Below, in pieces: positions 17,298 to 26,369 of a stretch of DNA of 64,000 nucleotides. The notes below the pieces were generated by a model. The model did no database searches. It had not been told where the DNA came from and was given only the letters and a program-made list of their open reading frames with translations. Origin of the DNA: Asticcacaulis solisilvae (GTDB taxonomy: Bacteria > Pseudomonadota > Alphaproteobacteria > Caulobacterales > Caulobacteraceae); assembly GCF_017875235.1 (NCBI RefSeq), contig NZ_JAGGMI010000001.1, positions 62,001 to 126,000 on the forward strand, in the 5' to 3' direction. Positions within the stretch are counted from its first letter, which is position 1. Every line of letters begins with the position of its first letter. The position numbers were made by a program, and so were the translations under genes.

Positions 17298-18371
17298 ATG
17301 ACCGAATACGATACCCTGTCCGCCGAAATCACGGCCGAAATCGCTTCCGCTTCCGACCTCGCCGCGCTTGACGCCGTGCGCGTGTCGGCGCTGGGCAAGA
17401 CCGGCCGAATCTCGGGCCTGCTCAAGACGCTGGGCTCGCTTCCGCCGGAAGAGCGCAAGTCGACCGGCGCGGCCATCAACGCCATCCGCGACCAGATCCA
17501 GGCCGTGCTCGACGCCAAGAAGGGCGAGCTCGAAGCCGCCCACCTGGCTGCCCGCCTGGCCGCCGAGCGCATCGACCTCAGTCTGCCGTCGGCACCCCGC
17601 GCCAAGGGCGGCGTCCACCCGACGCTCCAGGTCATGGACGAGATGGTCGCCATCTTCGCCGACATGGGCTTTGAAGTCGCCGAAGGTCCGGACATCGAAG
17701 ACGACTTCCATAACTTCACCGCGCTGAACTTCCCCGAGAAGCATCCGGCGCGTGAGATGCACGACACCTTCTTCTTCAACCCCGACGAAAACGGCGTGCG
17801 CAAGCTGCTGCGCACCCACACCTCTCCCGTCCAGATTCGCTCGATGATCTCGGGCAAGCCGCCCTTCCGCCTGATCGTGCCGGGGCGCGTCTTCCGCTGT
17901 GACTCGGACCAGACGCACACGCCGATGTTCCACCAGATCGAAGGCCTGGTCATCGACAAGGGCGCCCATATGGGTCACCTCAAATGGGTGCTGGAAACCT
18001 TCATTTCCCGCTTCTTCGAAACAAACGACGTCGTCACCCAGTTCCGCCCGCACCACTTCCCGTTCACCGAACCGTCGGCCGAAATGGACGTGCGCTGTTC
18101 GTGGGAAAAGGGCGAGCTTAAGGTCGGCCAAGGCGACTCGTGGCTGGAAATTCTCGGCTGCGGCATGGTCCACCCGAACGTGCTCAAGGCGTGCGGCGTC
18201 GATCCGGATGAGTGGCAGGGCTTTGCCTGGGGCATGGGCGTCGACCGCCTGGCCATGCTGAAGTACGGCGTGCCGGACCTGCGCGACATGTTCGCCGCCG
18301 ATACACGCTGGCTTGCGCACTATGGCTTCAGCGCGTTTGCCGCACCGAACTCCGCGAGTGGCCTCTCTTAA
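17298..18371 (+). CDS. pheS: Phenylalanyl-tRNA synthetase alpha subunit
   Basis: A 357-residue class II synthetase subunit, forming the catalytic half of the alpha2-beta2 enzyme. An N-terminal coiled coil (residues 1-90) binds tRNA. The catalytic core follows with motif 2 around [20 protein letters not shown] and motif 3 [14 protein letters not shown] near the C-terminus, plus the phenylalanine-pocket region [17 protein letters not shown]. It is followed after 54 bases by pheT in the usual operon. Confidence 0.97.
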   Translation: MTEYDTLSAEITAEIASASDLAALDAVRVSALGKTGRISGLLKTLGSLPPEERKSTGAAINAIRDQIQAVLDAKKGELEAAHLAARLAAERIDLSLPSAPRAKGGVHPTLQVMDEMVAIFADMGFEVAEGPDIEDDFHNFTALNFPEKHPAREMHDTFFFNPDENGVRKLLRTHTSPVQIRSMISGKPPFRLIVPGRVFRCDSDQTHTPMFHQIEGLVIDKGAHMGHLKWVLETFISRFFETNDVVTQFRPHHFPFTEPSAEMDVRCSWEKGELKVGQGDSWLEILGCGMVHPNVLKACGVDPDEWQGFAWGMGVDRLAMLKYGVPDLRDMFAADTRWLAHYGFSAFAAPNSASGLS

Positions 18372-18382
18372 GAATTTTAAGG

Positions 18383-18402
18383 CGAGGAGGCGAGCCTCCT
18401 CG
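18383..18402 (+). other. Hairpin in the pheS-pheT gap
   Basis: A perfect 8-bp stem CGAGGAGG / CCTCCTCG with a CGAG loop fills the middle of the 54-base gap. No U-run follows, so it is more likely a processing or stability element than a terminator. Confidence 0.55.
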
Positions 18403-18425
18403 ACCTCGATACAAAGAAACCGGAA

Positions 18426-20849
18426 ATGAAATTCTCTCTCTCCTGGCTTAAAGACCACCTCAACACCTCGGCCGACATCAACCAGGTCGCCGCCGCCATG
18501 ACGATGGCCGGCCTCGAGGTCGAGGACATCCACGACCCGGCAAAGGCATTAAAGCCCTTTTCGGTCGCCAAGGTCATCGAGGCCGCGCGCCATCCGAACG
18601 CCGACAAGCTGCAGGTCCTGCAGGTCGACACGGTCGATGGCCGCAAGGAAATCGTCTGCGGCGCCCCCAATGCCCGCGCCGGCATGACCACCATCTACGC
18701 CCCGATCGGCGCCTATGTGCCGGGCCTCGGCGTCACCCTGGTTGAAAAGCCCGTGCGTGGCGTCGTCTCCAACGGCATGATGTGTTCCGGCGCCGAACTG
18801 GAAATCGACACCGATGCCGACGGCATCCTCGACCTTTCCGATAAACTGGAAGTGGGAACCCCCGCCGCCGAAGTCTTCGGCGCCGAACCGGTCATCGATT
18901 TCGAAGTCACCCCCAACCGTCCCGACTGGCTGGGTGTCCACGGCATCGCCCGTGACCTGGCCGCCGCCGGCCTCGGCACCTTCGAAGACAAGCCGATCAC
19001 CCCGGTCAAGGGCGCCTTCCCCTGTCCGATCACCGTCAAGGCCGACGGCGACGCCTGCGCCATCTTCTCCGGCCGCGTCATCCGCGGCGTCAAGAATGGT
19101 CCATCCCCCAAATGGCTCCAGGACAAGCTGAAGGCCATCGGCCTGAAGCCGATCTCGACCCTGGTCGACATCACCAACTACATGTCGTTCGACCGCGCCC
19201 GGCCGCTGCACGTCTATGACCTGTCAAAACTCGTCGGCACCCAGATCATCGCGCGCCTCGGCCACGACAACCCGAAGGCCGAAGGCGAGGATGCCCACAC
19301 GCACGAACAACTGATCGCGCTCGACGGCAAGACCTACAGCTTGACGCCGGACATGTCGGTCATCAGTGATGCCAACGGCGAACGCCCGATCGGCATCGGC
19401 GGCGTGATGGGCGGCGAGTCGACCGGCGTCGATGACAACACCACCGACCTGTTCCTGGAAAGCGCCTGGTTCGACCCGATCCGCACCGCCCAGACCGGCC
19501 GCGCGACCGGCATCACTTCGGATGCGCAATACCGCTTCGCGCGCGGCGTCGATCCGGAATTCGTCGTGCCCGGCCTTGAGCTGGCGACGCAACTGATCCT
19601 CGACCTGTGCGGCGGCGAAGCCTCCGACATCGTCGTCGATGGCAAGGCGCCCGCCCGCCGTCCGAACGTCAGCTTCGATCCGGCCTATGTCGGCCAGCTG
19701 ACCGGCCTCACAGTCTCGAATGACGAGATCAAGCGCATCCTGCGCGCGCTCGGTTTTGCGCTCGACGCCCAAAGCACCGGCTATGACGTCACCGTGCCGT
19801 CCTGGCGCCGCGACGTCGACGGCAAGGCCGATCTGGTCGAAGAGGTTGCGCGTATCCACGGCTTCAACGCTATTCCCGCCACGCCCCTTCCGGTCGTCCA
19901 GCCGCGTCCGGGCGGCGTCCTGACCGCTCTGCAGGCCAAGGCCCGCGCCGGCCGTCGCGCTCTGGCGGCGCTCGGCTACAGCGAAGCCGTCACCTGGTCG
20001 TTCATGCGTCAGGACTGGGCCAAGCTGTTTGGCGGTGGCGACGATGCCCTGCTGCTAGCCAATCCGATCGCTTCGGAACTGAACTGCATGCGCCCAACGG
20101 CGCTAAGCAACCTGCTTGAAGCCGCCGGCCGCAACGCCGCGCGCGGCCTGCATGGTGCGCAGCTGTTTGAGATTGGGCCGGTCTATCAGGGCCTGGAGCC
20201 CGGCGACCAGAAACCGACCGTCGCCGCCATCCGCGCGCCGTCAAAGGCCCGCCACTGGCAGAATGCGGGCGAGGACGCCCTGTTCGCGCTCAAGGCCGAT
20301 CTGTTCAGCCTGCTCGACGCCATGGGCGCACCGGTCGCTTCGCTGCAACTGGTGCAGGGTTCTAACGCCGGACACTGGCACCCCGGCCGTTCCGCGCGCC
20401 TGCAACTGGGCCCGAAGCAGGTCGTTGCCGAGTTCGGCGAACTGCATCCGGCCGTGCTCAAGGCCATGGACCTCGACGGTGCCTACGTCGGCTTCGAAAT
20501 CCGCATCGACAACCTGCCGCTGCCGAAAGCCAAATCCGGCAAGTCAAAGGGCGCGCTGACGCTATCGAGCTTCATGCCGCTGACGCGCGACTTCGCCTTC
20601 CTGGCCGATGAAGCCGTCGCGGCCTCCGACGTCGTCAAGGCCGTCAAGGGCGCCGACAAACTACTGATCTCTGATGCTCGCGTCTTCGACGTCTATCGCG
20701 GTCAGGGCGTCCCCGACGGCCAGAAATCGCTGGCCATCGAAGTCACCCTGCAACCGGTCGACAAGACCCTGACCGAGCCGGAAATCGAAGCGGTCGCGGG
20801 CAAGGTCATCGCCGCGGCGGGCAAGGCCGGCGCAACACTCCGCACCTGA
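18426..20849 (+). CDS. pheT: Phenylalanyl-tRNA synthetase beta subunit
   Basis: An 807-residue beta subunit. The N-terminal tRNA-binding (OB-fold) domain covers about residues 40-150 ([11 protein letters not shown]), then the B3/B4 editing domain that hydrolyses Tyr-tRNA(Phe), the B5 domain (about 400-475), the catalytic-like domain and the C-terminal ferredoxin-fold anticodon-binding domain ([15 protein letters not shown] onward). The length is normal. It starts at the ATG after CCGGAA and needs PheS for activity. Confidence 0.97.
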   Translation: MKFSLSWLKDHLNTSADINQVAAAMTMAGLEVEDIHDPAKALKPFSVAKVIEAARHPNADKLQVLQVDTVDGRKEIVCGAPNARAGMTTIYAPIGAYVPGLGVTLVEKPVRGVVSNGMMCSGAELEIDTDADGILDLSDKLEVGTPAAEVFGAEPVIDFEVTPNRPDWLGVHGIARDLAAAGLGTFEDKPITPVKGAFPCPITVKADGDACAIFSGRVIRGVKNGPSPKWLQDKLKAIGLKPISTLVDITNYMSFDRARPLHVYDLSKLVGTQIIARLGHDNPKAEGEDAHTHEQLIALDGKTYSLTPDMSVISDANGERPIGIGGVMGGESTGVDDNTTDLFLESAWFDPIRTAQTGRATGITSDAQYRFARGVDPEFVVPGLELATQLILDLCGGEASDIVVDGKAPARRPNVSFDPAYVGQLTGLTVSNDEIKRILRALGFALDAQSTGYDVTVPSWRRDVDGKADLVEEVARIHGFNAIPATPLPVVQPRPGGVLTALQAKARAGRRALAALGYSEAVTWSFMRQDWAKLFGGGDDALLLANPIASELNCMRPTALSNLLEAAGRNAARGLHGAQLFEIGPVYQGLEPGDQKPTVAAIRAPSKARHWQNAGEDALFALKADLFSLLDAMGAPVASLQLVQGSNAGHWHPGRSARLQLGPKQVVAEFGELHPAVLKAMDLDGAYVGFEIRIDNLPLPKAKSGKSKGALTLSSFMPLTRDFAFLADEAVAASDVVKAVKGADKLLISDARVFDVYRGQGVPDGQKSLAIEVTLQPVDKTLTEPEIEAVAGKVIAAAGKAGATLRT

Positions 20850-21091
20850 TCACCCCGCCACGCAACAGGCTTGCGCATTTGCCGCCCGGCCGCCATCAGG
20901 CGCCGGGCGACTTTCGTTTGCACGCCTTGGTATGGCTTTGGTCCGCGCTTTACGAGAAATAGTTAATCCCGCTTAACCCTTGCAATAAAACATCTTTTTA
21001 GCCTCACCCCGGATAACTGTGCGTCGAGCGGTCTGGCCAACCGGTATTTTTATGTTACCTTTATCAAATATAAGAATTAGGGAGTGCAGGG

Positions 21092-22858
21092 GTGCGGGGC
21101 GAAACAGGGGAGCCATCAGCCGGTGAAATGGCTGATGAAACAAGCAATTCCACGACACACACACGCCTGAGCGGTGCCGCCGCGCTTGGCGTTCTCGCGT
21201 CCGGCCTCACCGCCTGCGGCGGAGGCGGCGGTGGCGGCTCATCCGGTGGCGGCACACCGCCTCCGCCCCCACCTCCCCCTGCGCTGAACTATACCGACAC
21301 TGAAGCCGCGCGCTTCCTGCTCCAGGCGCAGTTCGCCGTAACGCCCGCCGATATCACCAGCGTCCGCACGCTCGGCTACGACGCCTGGCTGACCCAGCAG
21401 TTCAACGGAGTTCAAAGCCAGAGCGGCACGGAATGGCTCAATTCGCGCAACTGGCATCTGCCGGATGAAAAGGACAAGTACTTCAATCCCGTTGCCTGCG
21501 ACTGGATGGCGTGGCGGATGATGATGACCGGCTCGGACCAGTTGCGCAAACGCTGCGCCCTGGCACTGTCGGAAATGATGGTGGCGTCTGCCAACCCCAT
21601 CGATGGCTTCTGGCCGCCCTATGTCATCGCCGGCTACTGGGACATTCTCAACGCCCACGCCTTCGGCAATTTCCGGACCCTCCTTGAGGAAATTACCCTC
21701 AACCCGGCCATGGGCTTTTATCTCAACACCAAGGGCAACCAGAAGGAAGATCCGGCGACCGGCCGCGTGCCGGATGAGAACTACGCCCGCGAGATCATGC
21801 AGCTTTTCACCATCGGCCTGTATGAGCTGAATGCCGACGGCACGCTCAAGCTCGATGGCGCAGGCAAGCCGAAGGAAACCTACGGTCAGAGCGACATCAC
21901 CAACCTGGCGCGCGTCTTCACCGGCTATGACTGGAACTACGATCGGGTCAACTGGCAGACCGTGTCGTGGCTGACCTACAAGGTGCCGTCGACCGAATTT
22001 GCCCGCGACCGCATGAAGTTTGATGCGTCGAAACATTCGACCCAGGCCGTGACCTTCTTAGGGGTCACCATTCCAGCCAATACGCCGGGCGTGGAAGCAC
22101 TGAAGATCGCATTAGACACTCTGTTCAACCACGCCAATACCGGGCCGTTCGTCGCGCATCAGATGATCCAGCGCCTGGTGACCTCCAATCCATCGCCTGC
22201 CTATGTCGGGCGCGTGGCGACGGCCTTTGCCAACAACGGGTCAGGCGTGCGCGGCGACATGCAGGCCGTGTGGCGCGCCATTCTGACGGACACCGAAGCC
22301 CGTACCCTGCCCACCAATAACCGCACCGGCAAGCTACGCGAACCGATCATCCGCTGGGCGCAATGGGCGCGGACCTTTACGGTCACCAGCGCCACCGGCA
22401 AGTGGGAGATCTACGACACGTCGAACGGCGACTGGGGCCTGGGTCAGAGCCCGCTTCGGCCGCCATCGGTCTTCAACTATTTCCGTCCGGGCTATATCCC
22501 GCCCCAGACGGCCTTGGCGACATCGGGCGACGTCGCGCCGGAATTCCAGATCCACAATGAGACGACGACGGCCGGCTATATCAACTTTCTGACCTCGGTC
22601 CTCAAGGACGGCTATAGCGACGTCAAGCCGAGTTATGCAGCGGTGCTGGGCATTGCGCACAATTCGCGTGAGCTGCTCGACTGGCTGAACCTGCACCTCA
22701 GTGCCAACCAGGTATCGGAGACGACCATCGCCCTCATCCAGGGCGCGCTGGATGCGCAGACCGTCACCGCCACCTCGCCGGAGTCGGCCAAGCTCGACCG
22801 CATCTATAATGCCGTGCTGCTGATCATGGCCTGTCCTGAATATCTGATCCAGAAGTAG
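21092..22858 (+). CDS. DUF1800 secreted protein (probable lipoprotein)
   Basis: A 588-residue exported protein of the DUF1800 family, whose function is not established. I accept the GTG at 21092 because AGGGAG lies seven bases before it; ATG at 21128 is the alternative. The N-terminus carries a hydrophobic segment ending in SGLTAC, a lipobox, followed by poly-Gly and poly-Pro linkers, as expected for a tethered surface or periplasmic protein. The DUF1800 domain fills the rest (for example PDENYAREIMQLFTIGLYEL and NYFRPGYIPP). It is followed after nine bases by a DUF1501 gene, its standard partner. Confidence 0.85.
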   Translation: MRGETGEPSAGEMADETSNSTTHTRLSGAAALGVLASGLTACGGGGGGGSSGGGTPPPPPPPPALNYTDTEAARFLLQAQFAVTPADITSVRTLGYDAWLTQQFNGVQSQSGTEWLNSRNWHLPDEKDKYFNPVACDWMAWRMMMTGSDQLRKRCALALSEMMVASANPIDGFWPPYVIAGYWDILNAHAFGNFRTLLEEITLNPAMGFYLNTKGNQKEDPATGRVPDENYAREIMQLFTIGLYELNADGTLKLDGAGKPKETYGQSDITNLARVFTGYDWNYDRVNWQTVSWLTYKVPSTEFARDRMKFDASKHSTQAVTFLGVTIPANTPGVEALKIALDTLFNHANTGPFVAHQMIQRLVTSNPSPAYVGRVATAFANNGSGVRGDMQAVWRAILTDTEARTLPTNNRTGKLREPIIRWAQWARTFTVTSATGKWEIYDTSNGDWGLGQSPLRPPSVFNYFRPGYIPPQTALATSGDVAPEFQIHNETTTAGYINFLTSVLKDGYSDVKPSYAAVLGIAHNSRELLDWLNLHLSANQVSETTIALIQGALDAQTVTATSPESAKLDRIYNAVLLIMACPEYLIQK

Positions 22859-22867
22859 GCGAAGCGC

Positions 22868-24283
22868 ATGCACCGGAACAACATCCCCGACCTGACCCGC
22901 CGCGCTTTCATGAAACGCGCTGGCGCCATGGCCGCCATGGGCGCTGCCGCTCCTATGGCGCTGAACCTCGCTGCGGTCGGCGAGGCCGCCGCCTTCGACG
23001 CCAACGATTACAAGGCGCTGGTCTGCGTATTTCTCTATGGTGGTAATGATTGCCACAATACCGTCGTCCCGCGCGATAACGCCAATTACGATCTCTATAG
23101 CGACATTCGTGGCGGCGGGTCTGGGCGGACGCGCGGCGGCATCGCCTATGGCCGCGACGAACTGCTGGCCTTGACGCCCGTCGTGTCGCAGACCCTGACA
23201 GACAATATTTCCTACGGCCTAGCGCCGGCGATGCCGAAAGTCGCCGCCCTGTTCAATGCCGGCAAGGCCGCCGTTCAACTGAATGTCGGGCCGCTGGTCG
23301 TGCCGCTGACCAAGGCGCAGTTCACGGCCGGCGGCACGCCCCTGCCACCCAAGCTGTTCTCGCACAACGACCAACAGTCGGTCTGGCAGGCGCTTGGCGC
23401 CGAAGGCGCGACCGTCGGTTGGGGCGGACGGCTGGGCGATCTGGCCCTGTCCAGCAATGCCAACAGCTTGCTGACCTGCATTTCAGCGTCGGGCAATGCC
23501 GTTTTTGTTTCCGGCAACAATGCGCTCCAGTACCAGATCGGTCCCACAGGTGCGATCCCGATCTGGGCGGCCAAGGGCTGGAGCTTCAATTCGGCCCAGG
23601 CGTCGAATGTCCTGAAAACCCTGATCACCCAGCCACGGACGCACGTGCTGGAGAACGAGTTCACCCGCGTCACCCAGCGCTCGATGACCATGGAAGGGAT
23701 CGTCAATACGGCGCTTGATCCGGTCAATCTGACGACCTCGTTCGATACTGACGGCAAGAAGAACGGCCTGGCCGATCAGTTGAAGATCGTCGCCCGTCTG
23801 ATCGGTGCACGGAATGCGCTGGGCTCAAAGCGTCAGGTTTTCTTTGTATCGCTGGGCGGTTTCGATACCCATGACGAACTGATGGAGGATCACCCCAACC
23901 TGTTGGCGGCCTTGGACGAGGCTCTGTCCGCCTTCTATGCCGCTACGGTCGAAATGGGCGTCGCGGACAAGGTGACGACCTTCACGGCATCGGATTTCGG
24001 CCGCACCCTGACCTCGAACGGTAATGGCTCGGACCACGGCTGGGGGTCGCATCATTTCGTTCTGGGCGGCGCGGTGAAGGGCGGCCGGTTCTACGGCACG
24101 GCGCCGCACGTATCGGTGACGTCGGATGACCAGGTCGGCCAGGGACGCCTGCTGCCCTCGACGGCGGTCGATCAGATGGCCGGGACACTGGCCCGCTGGT
24201 TCGGCGCCTCCGGAAGCGAACTGTCGACCATTCTGCCCCGGATCGGCAATTTCGCGACTTCGGACATGGGATACTTCGTCTAA
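22868..24283 (+). CDS. DUF1501 Tat-exported protein
   Basis: A 471-residue protein of the DUF1501 family, related to sulfatase/alkaline-phosphatase-like folds. The N-terminus TRRAFMKRAGAMAAMGAAAP is a twin-arginine signal. The mature part begins with the typical VCVFLYGGNDCHNTVVP, and GGFDTHDEL and SDHGWGSHHFVLGG are characteristic blocks with possible metal-ligand His and Asp residues. It is co-transcribed with the DUF1800 gene. The pairing of these families is widespread in bacteria, and both products are exported, which implies a common extracytoplasmic role that is not yet defined. Confidence 0.88.
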   Translation: MHRNNIPDLTRRAFMKRAGAMAAMGAAAPMALNLAAVGEAAAFDANDYKALVCVFLYGGNDCHNTVVPRDNANYDLYSDIRGGGSGRTRGGIAYGRDELLALTPVVSQTLTDNISYGLAPAMPKVAALFNAGKAAVQLNVGPLVVPLTKAQFTAGGTPLPPKLFSHNDQQSVWQALGAEGATVGWGGRLGDLALSSNANSLLTCISASGNAVFVSGNNALQYQIGPTGAIPIWAAKGWSFNSAQASNVLKTLITQPRTHVLENEFTRVTQRSMTMEGIVNTALDPVNLTTSFDTDGKKNGLADQLKIVARLIGARNALGSKRQVFFVSLGGFDTHDELMEDHPNLLAALDEALSAFYAATVEMGVADKVTTFTASDFGRTLTSNGNGSDHGWGSHHFVLGGAVKGGRFYGTAPHVSVTSDDQVGQGRLLPSTAVDQMAGTLARWFGASGSELSTILPRIGNFATSDMGYFV

Positions 24284-24288
24284 GGCAG

Positions 24289-24448
24289 GCCCCGCCCACC
24301 GCCTTCGGCGGTCCCCCCTCCCCATAAATAGGGAGGGCGAAGCATAAAACTTCAAATTATTCTGAAATTTACATGATGGACCGTTCGTATCTCGCCCTCC
24401 CATTTATGGGGAGGGGGGACCATCTGCGGAGCAGATGGTGGGCGGGGC
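24289..24448. repeat. Palindromic doublet, family 1
   Basis: Two inverted arms (about 24289-24342 and 24391-24448) frame an A/T-rich centre. Each arm is itself a hairpin chain: an outer GGCCCCGCCCACC, a small inner stem, then GGTCCCCCCTCCCC. The outer end and the ATCTGC...GCAGATGGT stem are shared with the doublet at 29991-30194 and with a fragment at 41975-41993. It lies between the DUF1501 gene and a small rod-like gene. Confidence 0.85.
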
Positions 24449-24569
24449 CTTTATAAGAATACCCATTCTCCCATATCAGTTTTTTATTTTAACCTTATTT
24501 CTGCACCTCACCTTAAACTTACCGGCGCATCGTCACGGCAGTAGAGTTCCAGTTCAGTTCCGGTGACCC

Positions 24570-24785
24570 ATGTCGGCACTTATTTCAGGCATCAGCGGCG
24601 TTATGAACGCTTCGGCGCGGTTCGACCGCGCGGCGATGCAGACAGTGTCCAATATGAACCAGGGACGGGATGTGGTCAGCGACTTCGTCGAACAAATCGA
24701 AGCGCGGACAGCATTCGAGGCCAGTGTGTCCGTCATCAAGACGTCCCTGGACATGACCGGCCGGCTGCTCGACCTCAAGGCGTGA
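24570..24785 (+). CDS. Mini flagellar-rod-like protein (FlgC/FlgG end helices only)
   Basis: A 71-residue protein. Its first half (ISGVMNASARFDRAAMQTVSN) resembles the N-terminal helix of axial flagellar proteins and its second half (FVEQIEARTAFEASVSVIKT) the C-terminal helix with the E-A-x-x-A-F/Y-E-A motif. The long middle domain of FlgB, FlgC or FlgG is missing. It could be a tiny axial component, a chaperone decoy or a remnant. It is 20 kb from the main flagellar cluster and ends at a good terminator, so it looks like an independent gene, not debris. Confidence 0.7.
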   Translation: MSALISGISGVMNASARFDRAAMQTVSNMNQGRDVVSDFVEQIEARTAFEASVSVIKTSLDMTGRLLDLKA

Positions 24786-24815
24786 CTCCCCTGAGAACCC
24801 AGAACCCAAACTAAA

Positions 24816-24848
24816 AAGGCCCGCTGGCGAAACCAGCGGGCCTTCTTT
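24816..24848. terminator. Bidirectional terminator
   Basis: A twelve-base-pair stem AAGGCCCGCTGG / CCAGCGGGCCTT (24816-24827 and 24833-24844) with a T-run on the plus strand (CTTTT) and an A-run in front (T-run for the minus strand). It separates the mini rod gene from convergent trcR. Confidence 0.88.
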
Positions 24849-24871
24849 TATTCTTATTCGACGTTCGAGGA

Positions 24872-25582
24872 TTAATCCTCGTCGTCTTCCTCTTCGCGAT
24901 TGGTGAAGGCGCCGCCGCCGAAGACATCTTCAGCCGACAGGTCGCTCTTGCGCGCATAGGGGGTGTCGTCCTCTTCCTCAAAGGCCGGCTGCGGCGTCTG
25001 CGCCGGCTTCAGCGACGGATCATCCAGCGGGATGCCCAGCTTCTCAGCCTGCTTGCGCTTGGCTTCGGCAGCCTTGCGGACCACGCCGTCGAGTTCGATC
25101 TGCGACACCAAGCCCAGCGTCACCGGATCGACCGGCTTGATGTTGGCGGTGTTCCAGTGGCCGCGCGAACGGACCTGCTCGATGGTCGACTTGGTCGTGC
25201 CCAAGAGCTTCGAGATTTGCGCGTCGGTCACTTCCGGGTGGTTCTTGACGAACCAGGCGATGGCGTCGGGGCGATCCTGGCGGCGGGACACGGGCGTGTA
25301 GCGCGGCGCCTTCTTGGTCGGCTTCAGCAGCTCGGCGTGACGGCTCTTTTGCGCGGCCATGCGGTAGGTCGGCTTGGCCTCGGCCTTGTCGAGCTCTTCG
25401 CGGGTCAACTGGCCATTGGCGATCGGGTCGGCGCCGCGGATGTCACGCGCCACTTCGCCGTCGGCGATTCCTTTGACTTCCAGGAGGTGCAGGCCGCAGA
25501 AATCCGCGATCTGCTCGAAGCTCAGGCTCGTATTGTCGACCAGCCACACGGCGGTGGCCTTAGGCATCAGGATGTCTGACAT
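24872..25582 (-). CDS. trcR: Cell-cycle transcriptional regulator TrcR (DUF1013)
   Basis: A 236-residue protein of the alphaproteobacterial DUF1013 family, annotated as the cell-cycle transcriptional regulator TrcR. It contains two winged/HTH-like stretches: SFEQIADFCGLHLLEVKGIA near the N-terminus and ATTENTION-free reading of the middle, DAQISKLLGTTKSTIEQVR (about residue 120), that looks like a helix-turn-helix. The C-terminus is strongly acidic (EEEDDED). An AAGGAT precedes the ATG. It is convergent with the mini rod gene. Family identification is good; the targets are not visible. Confidence 0.85.
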   Translation of the reverse strand: MSDILMPKATAVWLVDNTSLSFEQIADFCGLHLLEVKGIADGEVARDIRGADPIANGQLTREELDKAEAKPTYRMAAQKSRHAELLKPTKKAPRYTPVSRRQDRPDAIAWFVKNHPEVTDAQISKLLGTTKSTIEQVRSRGHWNTANIKPVDPVTLGLVSQIELDGVVRKAAEAKRKQAEKLGIPLDDPSLKPAQTPQPAFEEEDDTPYARKSDLSAEDVFGGGAFTNREEEDDED

Positions 25583-25719
25583 GGTGTCTATCCTTGGTTT
25601 TGGAGCCGCTGAAAGGGCGGCCCAGAAATGGCTACGCCCGGCTTTTGCAGCCGGGCGCGGGGGTTGGCCATGGTATAGGATGATTTGTGACGGAAGAAAA
25701 GAGGAAAGGATTCGCTACG

Positions 25720-26289
25720 TTACGAGAGACACAACCCGCGCTTCGCCGCCGTGCCGTCGGTATCGGGCAGGATGGTGACCTGCAAGGGCGTGCGCGTCCG
25801 GTTGGCAGAGCTGGAAATCAGCGCGACATAGACCTTGCCGTACATGCGGAAACAGTGGCTTTCCTGGACGAAGGACCAGTCGCGGCCTTTCAGATGCGGC
25901 GCGTAGTCGGCGAAGGCCTCGGTGCGCATGCCCGCCGAAGCCAGGGTATTGATGACCGTGTCGCGCAGCTTGGCGCCCTCGCCGCGTTCGGCGCGGACAT
26001 AGCAGCCGCTGCTTTCGTCTTCGCGCACGGTTACCCGGCCACCGCCATAGATCTTCTGGACCGGCTTGCCCGCCTCCTGCATCGTGCGGGCGCGGCGGCC
26101 GACATAGTCCTCGACGCGGCCACCTTCGCGCAGCCAGGTCAGGCAGCCGTTCTCAACCGCGAAGGCCACCCCGCTTTCGGCCGAACCGAAGGGCGATGGC
26201 GCGGGCGCCGCCAGGGCATGAAAGGCAATGCCGGCGGCCGCAACCGCCACGAGGCCGGAAGCCACAGCAACAAGGCGCGACAGGTTCAT
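25720..26289 (-). CDS. Exported protein of unknown function under a palindromic operator
   Basis: A 189-residue protein with a clear signal peptide (hydrophobic stretch to FHALAAPAP) and three or four cysteines in the mature part (NGCLTW, SGCYVRAE, SHCFRMYG, RGLCLS) that could form disulfides. The start at 26289 is chosen because the signal peptide begins there; an upstream ATG adds four residues. No family is recognised. A 17-bp perfect palindrome lies 13 bases upstream and a second copy 51 bp further, which suggests repression by a dimeric regulator. Confidence 0.65.
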   Translation of the reverse strand: MNLSRLVAVASGLVAVAAAGIAFHALAAPAPSPFGSAESGVAFAVENGCLTWLREGGRVEDYVGRRARTMQEAGKPVQKIYGGGRVTVREDESSGCYVRAERGEGAKLRDTVINTLASAGMRTEAFADYAPHLKGRDWSFVQESHCFRMYGKVYVALISSSANRTRTPLQVTILPDTDGTAAKRGLCLS

Positions 26290-26301
26290 TTTGCGTCCCA
26301 A

Positions 26302-26318
26302 TTTGAACTACGTTCAAA
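26302..26318. promoter_or_regulatory. Palindromic operator, copy 1
   Basis: TTTGAAC-tac-GTTCAAA, a perfect 7-3-7 palindrome directly before the start of the exported-protein gene. TetR-family regulators commonly use this kind of site; no tetR gene is in the window. Confidence 0.75.
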
Positions 26319-26352
26319 TTAATAGCACAAACTATGCCACCCATCAAGCGAG

Positions 26353-26369
26353 TTTGAACGCCGTTCAAA
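26353..26369. promoter_or_regulatory. Palindromic operator, copy 2
   Basis: TTTGAAC-gcc-GTTCAAA, same arms as copy 1, centred 51 bp away (about five helical turns). It overlaps the last codons and TGA stop of the quinone oxidoreductase gene. Confidence 0.75.
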
